The translations under genes were made by a program, and so were the position numbers. Positions 24,132-33,115 of a stretch of 64,000 bases of DNA are shown in pieces (position 1 is the stretch's first letter; every line of letters begins with the position of its first letter). The stretch comes from Pirellulaceae bacterium (GTDB lineage Bacteria > Planctomycetota > Planctomycetia > Pirellulales > Pirellulaceae): positions 1,178,001-1,242,000 of the forward strand of contig JAHBXS010000001.1 in NCBI GenBank assembly GCA_019636375.1. The letters are read 5' to 3'. The notes beneath the pieces were generated by a model. It made no database searches and was not told the DNA's origin. It saw only the letters and a list, made by a program, of their open reading frames with translations.

Positions 24132-26435
24132 TTGTATCGCTACGCCTTGACGATTTTTTTGAGTGCGTTTCTCCTGTTCCAAGTACAACCGATGGTGGCG
24201 CGATTTATCCTGCCCTGGTTTGGCGGAGCGGCCCTGGTCTGGACGACTTGCATGTTGTTTTTCCAGGTTGTCTTGGTGGCGGGTTATGCCTACTCCCATA
24301 TTATTACCAATCGCTTGAATCCGAGAACACAATGGATTTTGCATTTTGTGTTGGTTGCGACTGCAATTCTTCTGTTGCCGATTCGTCCCGGTGAGCACTG
24401 GAAACCGCTCGACGGGACGCTGCCTACGTGGAGGATTTTGGCTCTACTGAGCGCGGTAGTGGCATTGCCGTTTTTCGTTTTATCGACCACTGGACCACTG
24501 ATTCAGAAGTGGCAGAGCCAGACTCATGCAGACCGTTCGCCGTATCGGTTATTTGCACTTTCGAACTTGGCATCTTTGGCGGCGCTGGTTACCTATCCGC
24601 TGTTTGTCGAGACATATCTGACGTTGGACCAACAAGCAGGATTGTGGTCGGTACTGTTTTTCATCTTTGGCTGTAGCGTGGTGTGGTCGGGGTATCGTTT
24701 TCAGCAAGTGGCAAAAGGACCGAGCAATGCCGAGACAAGCGAAACGACGAAAAACACGATTGCGGAGATGGGTTGGGTTCAATTGTCATTCTTGACGGTT
24801 GCTTTGTGGTTAGTGCTCCCCTTTTTGGCCTCGGTTCAATTATTGGCCACAACGAATCTGATGACCCAAGAGGTCGGTTCGCATCCCTTTTTGTGGATTT
24901 TACCATTGGCCTTGTACTTGCTGACGTTCATCATTTGCTTTGATCGCGAGTTCTGGTACGTCCGTCCATTTTTTCAAATTGGTCTCGTAGTATTCGGGTT
25001 TTTAGCGAGCATGGTTTACGTTGCCGGGGCTGATGTTCCGGCGACCTTTCAAATCATTAGCTATGCGGTCGTTTTGTTTTTTGCCGCCATGTGCTGTCAC
25101 GGTGAATTGGCGCGAGTGAAGCCCAACAATCGTTACCTGACGTTGTACTATTTGTTGATCGCGGTTGGCGGAGCTTTGGGCGGAGTCTTTGTCGCGTTGT
25201 TGGCACCGGTACTGTTCGTGGAGTACGACGAGTTTCCGCTAAGCCTGATCGGAGTGGTCTTGGTATGCGTAAGCTGCTTGTTTGGCCCCGGGAGCTTCAG
25301 AACGTATCGCCCCATTCGTCGCTGGCAATGGGTAGGTTACGGAATATGTTTCTTAGGTGGGGCTTGGTTAATATTGTTTGTCTCGGAGGGGCTGTATGTT
25401 TCCCGTGAGAATGGGCGTGACGACATTGCCATTGCCAGCGTTCGCAATGAGTATGGTCTGCTCAAGGTCAACCAAGACTCCGACGACGAGTCGTATCCTC
25501 TGCGAAGATTGATGCACGGGCAAATCAGACATGGTTTGCAAGTTCAATCCGAAACGTTCAGCAATCTGGCGACGAGTTACTACAGTTCGAATAGCGGGGT
25601 AGGGCGGGCGATTCGGTATTTCCAAGCCAGTGGGGATGACAAAGCGGATGATGGCTTACATATCGGAGCGATTGGGCTGGGGACCGGAACCCTGGCCGCT
25701 TGGACACGCTCAATGGACTCGATACATTTTTTCGAGATCAATCCTGCGGTCGAAGATATTGCTCGCAGTCATTTTTCCTATCTGCGAGATTGCGAGGGAG
25801 AATCAAAAATCTCGCTCGGCGATGCTCGGATTCAGCTAGAGCGAGAGGCGAAGGAACATGCCGCACGACGGTATCACGTATTGGTTGCCGATGCATTCTC
25901 AAGCGACTCGATTCCGATTCACCTACTCACACTCGAAGCTCTCCAGTTGTACAAAGAGCGGATCACGGAGAATGGCGTCATCGCCATCCACACCTCAAAT
26001 CGATTCTTGGTGCTAGAAAATGTAGTGAGACGACTTGCCGAAGAAATCGGGATGAAAGCTTACATGGTCGAGGACCATCCGCAATATCGTTCGGCATTCG
26101 ATCCGGACAAACGAATTGTCGTCAATTTAGGCCGTTGGGCGGACAACTCCTCGTGGGTTTTATTGACGAATAACCCGAATTTTCTCGACAGCGAAGAGAT
26201 GGACGACATTCGTGACAACGTTGACAACTGGGCCGACGAGATTCACACGGTGTTGTGGACTGACGACTTCGCACCTTTGGCGCCGGTAGTCATGTGGGAT
26301 TGGAGCACTGACTGGTACGACGACGCTCAACGCAGTTGGCGACGCTTTATGCCAGATTTTCTACGGCAACTTCCAGAATGGAAATCCGAAAACAAAGTCG
26401 CTGGCAATGATGAAGATGAAGACAGCAGCGATTAA
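24132..26435 (+). CDS. Membrane protein fused to a spermidine-synthase-like methyltransferase domain
   Basis: 767 residues in two parts. Residues 1 to about 420 hold some ten transmembrane helices (MYRYALTIFLSAFLLFQVQP, FGGAALVWTTCMLFF and later ones). From about 500 a Rossmann-fold domain of the spermidine synthase type follows: GAIGLGTGTLAAWTRSMDS (nucleotide loop), FFEINPAVEDIA, VLVADAFSSDSIPIHLLT and GVIAIHTSNRFLVLENVV. Such 'fused MFS/spermidine synthase' proteins are common in planctomycetes and other phyla; the true aminopropyl substrate is not proven. The start codon is TTG at 24132. Single gene. Confidence 0.82.
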   Translation: MYRYALTIFLSAFLLFQVQPMVARFILPWFGGAALVWTTCMLFFQVVLVAGYAYSHIITNRLNPRTQWILHFVLVATAILLLPIRPGEHWKPLDGTLPTWRILALLSAVVALPFFVLSTTGPLIQKWQSQTHADRSPYRLFALSNLASLAALVTYPLFVETYLTLDQQAGLWSVLFFIFGCSVVWSGYRFQQVAKGPSNAETSETTKNTIAEMGWVQLSFLTVALWLVLPFLASVQLLATTNLMTQEVGSHPFLWILPLALYLLTFIICFDREFWYVRPFFQIGLVVFGFLASMVYVAGADVPATFQIISYAVVLFFAAMCCHGELARVKPNNRYLTLYYLLIAVGGALGGVFVALLAPVLFVEYDEFPLSLIGVVLVCVSCLFGPGSFRTYRPIRRWQWVGYGICFLGGAWLILFVSEGLYVSRENGRDDIAIASVRNEYGLLKVNQDSDDESYPLRRLMHGQIRHGLQVQSETFSNLATSYYSSNSGVGRAIRYFQASGDDKADDGLHIGAIGLGTGTLAAWTRSMDSIHFFEINPAVEDIARSHFSYLRDCEGESKISLGDARIQLEREAKEHAARRYHVLVADAFSSDSIPIHLLTLEALQLYKERITENGVIAIHTSNRFLVLENVVRRLAEEIGMKAYMVEDHPQYRSAFDPDKRIVVNLGRWADNSSWVLLTNNPNFLDSEEMDDIRDNVDNWADEIHTVLWTDDFAPLAPVVMWDWSTDWYDDAQRSWRRFMPDFLRQLPEWKSENKVAGNDEDEDSSD

Positions 26436-26595
26436 TTGCCTCTCAATTCAAATTCACGCGGCCCCTTATCTTGGGCCGATCAATTTTCGGCGGCAAACGT
26501 CGTGTATAAAACGGGAAACGTCGCCGCCGAAGATTGTTTTACATTGGTGCAGCTCGGACGAGAAAGTCCGAACTGCCATGAATGCCCTATTCTGT

Positions 26596-27354
26596 TTACT
26601 CGTCGTCGGAACGTTGGCTAACCTCGACCAATTCCACTTCGAAAATCAACAAGGCGTTTGGACCAATACGAGGCATTCGTCCTTCGATGCCGTACGCCAG
26701 GTTCGAGGGGATAACCAATTCAACTTTATCGCCAACCCGCATCGTCTTTAGTCCTTCGGTCATGCCTCGAATAACGCCAGAAACCGGGAACTGAACCGGA
26801 GCACGTCCCTCGGTCGAATCGAAAACCGTTCCGTCGACCAATTTGCCTGTGTAGTGGACGCGGACGAAGCTCTCGGCAGTTGGCATTTCGGCGTCGGCTG
26901 CGCCTTTGGAAATCACACGGACTTGCAAGCCACTGTCAAAGGTTTTAACCCCTTCCTTGCTGGCATTTCCTTTTAGATAGTCGTCCCCTTCTTGAGTATT
27001 TTTGAGGGCCAGCTCTTCCATTTTTTTGGCTTCACGGGCCTCCAACTGTTGGGCGAATTCGAGCATCACTCCTTGCGCCTCTTGGGGTGTCATGCCCAAA
27101 TCTTGATTTGCCAAGGCTGTTTTTAGGCCAGCGATCAATTGATCCATGTCAACATTGATGCCATTTCCCTTCAGTTGCTCACCCATATTGAAGCCAATCA
27201 GGAAGCAGACCTTTTGCTCCAAAGTCCGCTCATCACTTTTCTCGGCGGCCTGAGTATTCCCCGCTTGTTTTTGCTCAGTTTCTTGAGCCGTCAAAGTCGA
27301 AACGTTACAAGCCAGCAAGCCAGCCAATACCAAATAACCAAATAAGCGAAGCAT
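26596..27354 (-). CDS. FKBP-type peptidyl-prolyl cis-trans isomerase, exported
   Basis: Catalyses proline isomerisation during folding in the periplasm. Start chosen at ATG 27354 because MLRLFGYLVLAGLLACNV is a signal sequence (possibly a lipoprotein with Cys16); the open frame upstream is polar. An FKBP_N dimerisation region (FLIGFNMGEQLKGNGINV, then LIAGLKTAL, MTPQEAQGVMLEF) is followed by the isomerase domain: VRVHYTGKLVDGTVFDSTEG, GVIRGMTEGLKTMRVGDK and IPSNLAYGIEGR, ending LLIFEVELVEV. The architecture is that of FkpA/MIP. Confidence 0.9.
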   Translation of the reverse strand: MLRLFGYLVLAGLLACNVSTLTAQETEQKQAGNTQAAEKSDERTLEQKVCFLIGFNMGEQLKGNGINVDMDQLIAGLKTALANQDLGMTPQEAQGVMLEFAQQLEAREAKKMEELALKNTQEGDDYLKGNASKEGVKTFDSGLQVRVISKGAADAEMPTAESFVRVHYTGKLVDGTVFDSTEGRAPVQFPVSGVIRGMTEGLKTMRVGDKVELVIPSNLAYGIEGRMPRIGPNALLIFEVELVEVSQRSDDE

Positions 27355-27594
27355 CAAATATTCCTTTTTCCAAATCGGATAAGCGGGTAATTCGTCGTGG
27401 CGAACCAAGGCGACAGGGCCACGATAACCCTTACAGAATAACCGATGGCAGCTTTTCGCGAAAGGAAGGTGCGGAACCTAGCCTAATGCACTTAAAAAAA
27501 CGTCGCCATTCGCTCAATATCGAGCTTTGGCCTTAATGCAAGACTTTCATGCTCAATTGTCCGACGTTTTTTTCCCGCGTCTAAACTTAGAATC

Positions 27595-28731
27595 TCACCG
27601 CTGACCGGAAATTCCCGCCTCGGTCAGCCAATAAACGGCGAATGTCGCAAGCCAATGATCTCCCTCGTAGTGGCCGCTGAAAACATAGGACAATCCGACA
27701 GCACCATGTTGATTCGATGACTCACGAAGTCGTTCTCGCATGGGCGAGCCTTCAGGCAGAGCATCAGCGATGCCATTTAAGCACCAGGCGCGAGAAAGAT
27801 TCAATCCCGCGAGATGCACCAGTTTTCCGTCAGTCACATCGCTAACCTCAACCGGAGTCAGCAGCTTGCCCATGTCGCCGTCGGGCTTGGCAAGTGCCGG
27901 CAAAAACCGCAGCAACCATTCTTGGTAATCACCGGATGCCAGTACCCGCCGCATCAAATCGGCTTCGTTCCAACCGGAGGAAAAAAAGTCATGCCCCGAC
28001 GGTTCGTAGCGTGTGGGATAGTCAATGTCGTCAGCGTAGTAGTCTCTCGCTCGCTGAATGATCAATGCTTCCAATTCCAAAGAATTGACGTGCCGCGCAT
28101 AATCCAGAATCAATGCGAGTGCGAACCCAGTGTCGTGATGCTCGCCAGTGCGAATTGGATGGCTTAGTTTGGGCAGGTAGTCAAAGGCGTTCGCGACCAA
28201 GACATCCTCTAGGGGTCGCAGGTTCTCACGCCAACGCTTGCCATCGGCGTCCCCCCATTGGTCGAGTTCGACTACCAATTGAAGGAACCAAGCCCAGCCG
28301 TACATTCTCTCGAAAGGTTTATTGTCTTTGGTTTGAAAGTGTCGGGCTTCCTCAACAAGATTCTCCCGAGTGAGATGTCGTTCCATTTGCTGTCGAATTT
28401 GTTTGGCCTCACTGAGGTCGGGGTGCAGACGCAGGAGCCTCACCAGCATCCAATGGCCGTGGACGCAACTGTGCCAATCGAAGGAACCGTAGAATGCCGG
28501 GTGGAGTTGACGAGGCGGACCGACAAGATCAGGTGTCGACCAAACGATTCCCGTTTTGTGTGGAAATTCTTGCTCGATATTTTTTAGAGCCAAGGTTGCA
28601 AAAGCGTCTGCTTGAGCGAGCGACAATTTCTGGCCAAGTTTCGGCAAGTCGCCCTCGATTTGGCCAATTGCTTCGCCGTACCAAACCATCAGGGCCAATC
28701 CCCCCAATATAATAGATCTACAAACCAACAT
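27595..28731 (-). CDS. DUF2891 family exported protein
   Basis: About 378 residues. Signal peptide MLVCRSIILGGLALMVWYGEA, start ATG 28731 with GGAG upstream; a longer frame begins at 28779. Conserved DUF2891 elements: LHPAFYGSFDWHSCVHGHW, PFERMYGWAWFLQLVVELDQW, HDTGFALALILDYA and SGHYEGDHWLATFAVYW. The fold is an alpha/alpha barrel like glycoside hydrolases, with a conserved YGSFDWHS and EGDHW that could be catalytic. Function not established. It overlaps slightly with, and is read after, the TPR gene at 28769. Confidence 0.82.
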   Translation of the reverse strand: MLVCRSIILGGLALMVWYGEAIGQIEGDLPKLGQKLSLAQADAFATLALKNIEQEFPHKTGIVWSTPDLVGPPRQLHPAFYGSFDWHSCVHGHWMLVRLLRLHPDLSEAKQIRQQMERHLTRENLVEEARHFQTKDNKPFERMYGWAWFLQLVVELDQWGDADGKRWRENLRPLEDVLVANAFDYLPKLSHPIRTGEHHDTGFALALILDYARHVNSLELEALIIQRARDYYADDIDYPTRYEPSGHDFFSSGWNEADLMRRVLASGDYQEWLLRFLPALAKPDGDMGKLLTPVEVSDVTDGKLVHLAGLNLSRAWCLNGIADALPEGSPMRERLRESSNQHGAVGLSYVFSGHYEGDHWLATFAVYWLTEAGISGQR

Positions 28732-28768
28732 CGCGTTGCCCTCTCCGATGGCCAATAGAGAAGTCCCG

Positions 28769-29452
28769 CTACTCTTCACAAGACTTTTCCAATTGGCTGA
28801 TTTGCATCCGGATGATTTCTAAGTCGGGATTGATATCGACAGCAAGCCGAAAGCTCTCCAGCGCCGCCGGTACGTTTTCCAATTGCAAATACGCGTTGGC
28901 CATGCCTACGACGGTCAAAAAATGAAAGCGATTCAAAAACACGGTTTCTTGACAGCACTCAATCGCTTCTTCGTATTCAGAAAGAGAGTAAAGGGCAATC
29001 GCACGTTGGTTCCACAACTCAGAAAGCTGAGAATTTTTTGTCAGAAGTTTTTCGGAAAGGTTTGCCGCTTGGGCGTAATGGTGTCGCTGGTTCAATCGTG
29101 AAATTTTTCGAATCGCGGCTCGTTCGTTGTCGTCGCCATCACGAAACCAAATCTGACGAATCCCATGATCGGCCAACATCCGTACTGCTCGATCACGATC
29201 CCTCAAACAGCGGCCTAAAACTTCGTTGGAGCGTATGTCCGACAAAAAGCCTAGGGCTAATGTCGCCGCCCGTCTCGTCATCCGCTGGGATTGGAGTGCC
29301 AATTTCTCCAATGTCGCGGTACAATAGAAATTCGACACGGAGTTGATGAACCGCGTGGAGTTTTCATCACGCAAATACTGCTGGTAGTGTAAATCCAGCT
29401 TCGGCGTGCGAACTGATTTATCCAGCATTAAATCGACTCCAAACGAATTCAA
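28769..29452 (-). CDS. HEAT/TPR-repeat protein
   Basis: 227 residues. The middle region RMTRRAATLALGFLSDIRSN and RDRDRAVRMLADHGIRQIW is HEAT-like; the C-terminal third carries TPR helices (WNQRAIALYSLSEYEEAIE, VGMANAYLQLENVPAALESF). Expected to be a protein-protein interaction scaffold in the cytoplasm; no signal peptide. It ends just before the DUF2891 gene, with the two probably co-transcribed, and is divergent from the secreted-protein gene at 29455 with almost no space between. Confidence 0.65.
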   Translation of the reverse strand: MNSFGVDLMLDKSVRTPKLDLHYQQYLRDENSTRFINSVSNFYCTATLEKLALQSQRMTRRAATLALGFLSDIRSNEVLGRCLRDRDRAVRMLADHGIRQIWFRDGDDNERAAIRKISRLNQRHHYAQAANLSEKLLTKNSQLSELWNQRAIALYSLSEYEEAIECCQETVFLNRFHFLTVVGMANAYLQLENVPAALESFRLAVDINPDLEIIRMQISQLEKSCEE

Positions 29453-29454
29453 AA

Positions 29455-30705
29455 ATGTTGCCTTGTAGCGACGTTCTATTGAGTTTAATTACGAGGTCCC
29501 GCTTGCTCAACGAACTAAATTTCCGGAAAGCGGAAAATTCCGCGCATGGGCAAGCATTTTGTGACAAATTGCGCAAAACGTGCCGATTGCGGAATTTGGG
29601 AGCCCACTTCATCAACCTAACCACGGTTTGGAGCCTACTACTGCTAGCGACAACTTCCCTGTATTCACAACAACCGTTGCGAACGGAAAAACAGTTTGAG
29701 CGGTACGCCTGCGAGTTGCCATTGCAGGTCAATTGGTACGGCGGAGAGTTCACGGACCAGATTATTGAGTTGGCGAAACTGCAGCGAATTGGGGTTTGGA
29801 TTGATCGAGATGTCGATGGCACGCAAATCATCAATCTCGCGGTTCGCGATGCGACGTTTGAACAAATTCTTTGGCTGGCCGCTGAGCAGGCTGAAATCGG
29901 AGTCGCGAAACTTGAGGATGCATTTTATCTTGGCCCCAAGCCTCGTGCCGCGCGGCTGCAATTCCAGTTTGATGAGTTGTTGCGGCAGGCGAAGTCCGAT
30001 TTAAAAGCTCCCGAGATAAGACGAAAACTTATCGCAAAAATTGACCCGAGTTCCCCAATGTTCGCTGAGCCCCAATCTTGGATTTGGAATCAGATGAATG
30101 ATCGCGGGTTAAACATTATTGGTGCCGAGCAAATTTCGCATGATGTATGGCCGTCCCAAGAGCTTCCGCCAATGCCGCTGATTCAGGCGATTGGACTTTG
30201 GACGGTCGGCTTCGACCTTTGGCCATCAGTTGACAATGACGGTTCCATCAGACTTCAACCGCTGGAATTCCCTCAACGCTGGACAACCACCTATCCTGAA
30301 TTGAAGCACAACACTTCAGGAATTGCCGAGTTGTTGGCCAAGTATCCAGGTGCGGAATGCAAACCAGCTAAAAAAGGCTGCGACTGTTCGGGTGACGAAG
30401 AATTTTTTTTGGCGTTGAACCGAAGCTTGGCGTTTTCGCGTTTGCCTGCCAAAAACTCGGCGGAGGCGACTAAATTGTATACGATTTCCACCCAAGCCAG
30501 TCGTGGAACGCTGTTGGCATCGATTGCTCAACAACTATCTTTGGAATTCGAATACGGTCCGCAAACCCGCTCTCAACTGGAAGAAGTCATCAAACTTGAT
30601 GCAAAGGGGGCTGACTTGGACGGCCTTTTGCAACAGGTGACAGCCGGAAGTTCGTTAAAAGTCCAAATCACCGAAAAAAAGTTGACGGTGACAACCAATC
30701 AATAA
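29455..30705 (+). CDS. Exported protein, STN/secretin-like N-terminal fold, unknown function
   Basis: The frame is 416 residues, but a signal sequence (TTVWSLLLLATTSLYSQQ) lies at 60-77, so the true start is probably the TTG giving MGAHFINLTTVW; the exact start is not certain. After the cleavage site a segment QIIELAKLQRIGVWIDRDVD, NLAVRDATFEQILWLAAEQA resembles the short beta-alpha STN domains of secretins and receptors, and a similar one closes the protein (LLASIAQQLSLEFEYGPQ ... LDGLLQQVTAGSSLKVQI). A Cys-rich CKPAKKGCDC lies between. Role unknown. Confidence 0.6.
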   Translation: MLPCSDVLLSLITRSRLLNELNFRKAENSAHGQAFCDKLRKTCRLRNLGAHFINLTTVWSLLLLATTSLYSQQPLRTEKQFERYACELPLQVNWYGGEFTDQIIELAKLQRIGVWIDRDVDGTQIINLAVRDATFEQILWLAAEQAEIGVAKLEDAFYLGPKPRAARLQFQFDELLRQAKSDLKAPEIRRKLIAKIDPSSPMFAEPQSWIWNQMNDRGLNIIGAEQISHDVWPSQELPPMPLIQAIGLWTVGFDLWPSVDNDGSIRLQPLEFPQRWTTTYPELKHNTSGIAELLAKYPGAECKPAKKGCDCSGDEEFFLALNRSLAFSRLPAKNSAEATKLYTISTQASRGTLLASIAQQLSLEFEYGPQTRSQLEEVIKLDAKGADLDGLLQQVTAGSSLKVQITEKKLTVTTNQ

Positions 30706-30790
30706 CAAGGACTTTTTCTTACAGTTGGCTTAACTGGCTCTAAGAAAAGAACGGCTGTCAACAATAGCCGCTTAAAAGAAAAGAAAAAAA

Positions 30791-30860
30791 GGCGTCGGGC
30801 GGAATCGAACCGCCATGGACGGATTTGCAATCCGCTGCCTAGCCATTCGGCCACAACGCC
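30791..30860 (-). tRNA. tRNA-Cys (GCA)
   Basis: Reads on the minus strand with a 7-bp acceptor stem (GGCGTTG with CGACGCC, one G-T pair), D arm, anticodon stem and loop GGATTGCAAATCC, where the anticodon is GCA, and a T arm GGCGGTTCGATTCCGCC. No CCA is encoded. 70 nt. It stands alone in a gene-free area. Confidence 0.95.
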
Positions 30861-31449
30861 ATGTTTTGATCCCTCAAAAGGTATCTTAATCGACTTTAAC
30901 GGTCAAGTAGACCAGGAAAAATCAAAAATCTCAGATCGACGAGCAAAACGCTCACCTCCTCTACAATCGGAAGTTTGGCCCGTAAACTTTATGACACATT
31001 CCTGGGACCAAGGGTTCTCTGGATGAGACAAAAAAGTAAATATTCTCTCACGTCCCCAGTTAACAACCTAAGCTTTCTTAAACTTCGCCCCTGAAATTGA
31101 CTCCAGCAACGGAAGGCGCCACGGCCTTCCGGGCCACGAGTCATGTCCGGTCGTTTTCGAATTTTCGGAGACATCCGGCAGAAACGCCCGGGGGGTGGGT
31201 TTTAGCCAATTCAACTAAATCTGTCGTCGTGTTAGATCCGAACATGAACCTCCGCCCCGAAAAAAGAATCCGCCACAACTTTGTTTCTTTAGCCACACGC
31301 AATCAGTCGATAAATTTCGGCATGACCTTGATGCTTGATCGCGCATTTCAAGCCGACGTTCGTGCCAAACGTTCCGACTCGATTGAAATTCGCAGAACGG
31401 TCGAAAAATTTCTAACTGCGGAGCTTTTATTTGGAGGAACTCCCATCGA
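30861..31449. other. Gene-free region upstream of tRNA-Cys
   Basis: 590 bases. It contains a small inverted GAAGGCGCCACGGCCTTC element near 31110. A plus-strand frame (31097-31480) that overlaps the radical SAM gene end has no protein features I trust. Confidence 0.45.
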
Positions 31450-32427
31450 TTACTGGGAATCCTCTGCCAGCCTTCCCTGATAAGTCTGGCGGCGTTCGAA
31501 TTCTTCTTGAACGGCCAATAACACCGCTGGTTTATCCAAGCACCACGTCGGCCCGATAAAAAAATTGTCCGGTGCGTCGCCGCTAATTCGTTCGACAATC
31601 ACATGGCTTGGAATAAGTTCCAAGAAATCGACCAGTGTCTTGATGTAGTCCGCTCGGCTCATCAGTTGAACTTCGCCGTTACGAACTTGGTCGGCAAGTG
31701 GCGTATTTTCTACGGCATAAAGGTTGTGGATTTTGACCGCATCAAGACCCAAGCGCCCGACTTCACGTGCCGTCTCTAACATGTCTTCATGTGTTTCGCC
31801 CGGTAAACCTAGCATAATGTGAGCACAGATTTCAAAACCGCGCCCGATGCTCCGCTCCATTGCCTCAACCATTGCCTCATGGTGATGCCCGCGGTTCATC
31901 CAATCCAACGAGCGATCGTGCATTGTCTGCATTCCATACTCAACGGTTAGGTCTGTTCGCGATGCAAACTCTTCCAATAAATCAAGCACATCATCGGGTA
32001 CACAGTCAGGCCGAGTGCCGATGGACATGGCGACAACCTTGGGGTGGGCCAAAGCCTCGTCGTACATCGCCCGCAATTTTTCGACAGGCGCATAAGTGTT
32101 TGTGGCTGGTTGAAAATAGGCGGTGAAATGATCGCAGTCATAGCGTCTTTGCAATCGCTGAATTCCGTCGTTGATTTGTTCGGTTATCGAGAATTTCGGT
32201 TGCCGACGACTGGGGCTAAAACTGCGATTGTCGCAGAACGTACATCCCCCAAAAGCTACCGTCCCATCGACGTTCGGACAGGTAAAACCGGCATCAATAC
32301 TGACCCGTTGGACGCGATGACCATACCGACTTTTCAGAAAATAACGGTAGCTGTAATAGCGCAAACCGTCCCCAAACCAATCAAAAATGGGAAATTTTTC
32401 GAGATTGAGTTGGTTCCGGCGTGACAT
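31450..32427 (-). CDS. Radical SAM protein, TIGR01212/YhcC family
   Basis: A [4Fe-4S] radical S-adenosylmethionine protein of unknown substrate. The cluster cysteines are in GFTCPNVDGTVAFGGCTFCD (about residues 48-67), the spacing of this family (C-x11-C-x2-C). Later conserved parts are YFQPATNTYAPVEKLRAMY, IGTRPDCVPDDVLDLL, VEYGMQTMHDRSLDWMNRGH and HIMLGLPGETHEDML. 325 residues, normal length. Single gene on the minus strand; a divergent FHA gene lies upstream. Confidence 0.9.
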   Translation of the reverse strand: MSRRNQLNLEKFPIFDWFGDGLRYYSYRYFLKSRYGHRVQRVSIDAGFTCPNVDGTVAFGGCTFCDNRSFSPSRRQPKFSITEQINDGIQRLQRRYDCDHFTAYFQPATNTYAPVEKLRAMYDEALAHPKVVAMSIGTRPDCVPDDVLDLLEEFASRTDLTVEYGMQTMHDRSLDWMNRGHHHEAMVEAMERSIGRGFEICAHIMLGLPGETHEDMLETAREVGRLGLDAVKIHNLYAVENTPLADQVRNGEVQLMSRADYIKTLVDFLELIPSHVIVERISGDAPDNFFIGPTWCLDKPAVLLAVQEEFERRQTYQGRLAEDSQ

Positions 32428-32555
32428 TTTATTGATTATTTCTATACTGCTTAATAAATTTTAAATGTGGTCGGAAGTGGCCAAATTCCACATTTCGCAA
32501 CCAAGCGCTCTTAGACTTTCAATTTTTTCATCGTCCAGCAATCCGGATTTTAACC

Positions 32556-32975
32556 ATGTATGGTGAACTTGTTCCAGTCGGTGGTGGGGACCCGATCCCT
32601 TTGCACAAAAAAAGGCTGCGTATTGGACGACGTGAAGGGTGCGACATTGTGCTTAACTTGGCCAACGTATCCGGTCACCATTGCTTAATGGAAATCGAAG
32701 AGGGCTACTGGTTCATCCGAGACCTCAAATCCAAAAACGGCATCAAACTTAACAACAAAAAAATTCTACCTGGAGTCCGACGACGTGTAGACCCGGGCTC
32801 AATTATCTCCATTGCCAAAAATAATTTTGAGGTCCAATACGAGCCAGCCGCTTTGGGGGCCTACGGGTCGCCTCCCCAAGACGAATTGCTCGACAACTTG
32901 TTTGGAACATCGTTGCTGGACCGAGCGGGTCTGTCCCGCCGCAAGGCAGCCGAAGAAGGGGACGCTGGCGACTAA
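32556..32975 (+). CDS. FHA-domain protein
   Basis: 139 residues, most of it one forkhead-associated domain that binds phosphothreonine peptides: KKRLRIGRREGCDIVL, NVSGHHCLMEIEEGYWFIRD and LKSKNGIKLNNKKI contain the conserved GR, S-x-x-H and N-G residues. A C-terminal tail with KAAEEGDAGD is unstructured. It likely acts in Ser/Thr-kinase signalling, which is abundant in planctomycetes; no kinase gene is nearby. Start ATG 32556. Confidence 0.85.
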   Translation: MYGELVPVGGGDPIPLHKKRLRIGRREGCDIVLNLANVSGHHCLMEIEEGYWFIRDLKSKNGIKLNNKKILPGVRRRVDPGSIISIAKNNFEVQYEPAALGAYGSPPQDELLDNLFGTSLLDRAGLSRRKAAEEGDAGD

Positions 32976-33018
32976 ACTCGCCAGGCCACCAACTTTTTTA
33001 TTCACTTCCGGTATAGAG

Positions 33019-33114
33019 CCTATCCCAAAAGGGGTCAGACCCTCTCCGGTTCGGCAACAAAACAACGTAAAATTTCGCTTAGCCTCCAAAGGGTCTGACC
33101 CCTTTTGGGATAGG
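33019..33114. repeat. 25-bp perfect inverted repeat between converging genes
   Basis: 33019-33043 and 33090-33114 are perfectly complementary over 25 bases and carry the core GGGGTCAGACCC, separated by 46 bases. It lies between the stops of the FHA gene (plus) and the S9 peptidase (minus). AAAGGGGTCAGACCCTTT-type sequences are familiar as REP-like ends of elements moved by Y1 (TnpA_REP) transposases, so it could be a non-autonomous element as well as a bidirectional terminator. Confidence 0.65.
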
Positions 33115-33115
33115 T

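Noticed and set aside
31097..31480. 127-codon plus-strand frame
   Set aside because: Overlaps the end of the radical SAM gene and has no recognisable features or ribosome site.
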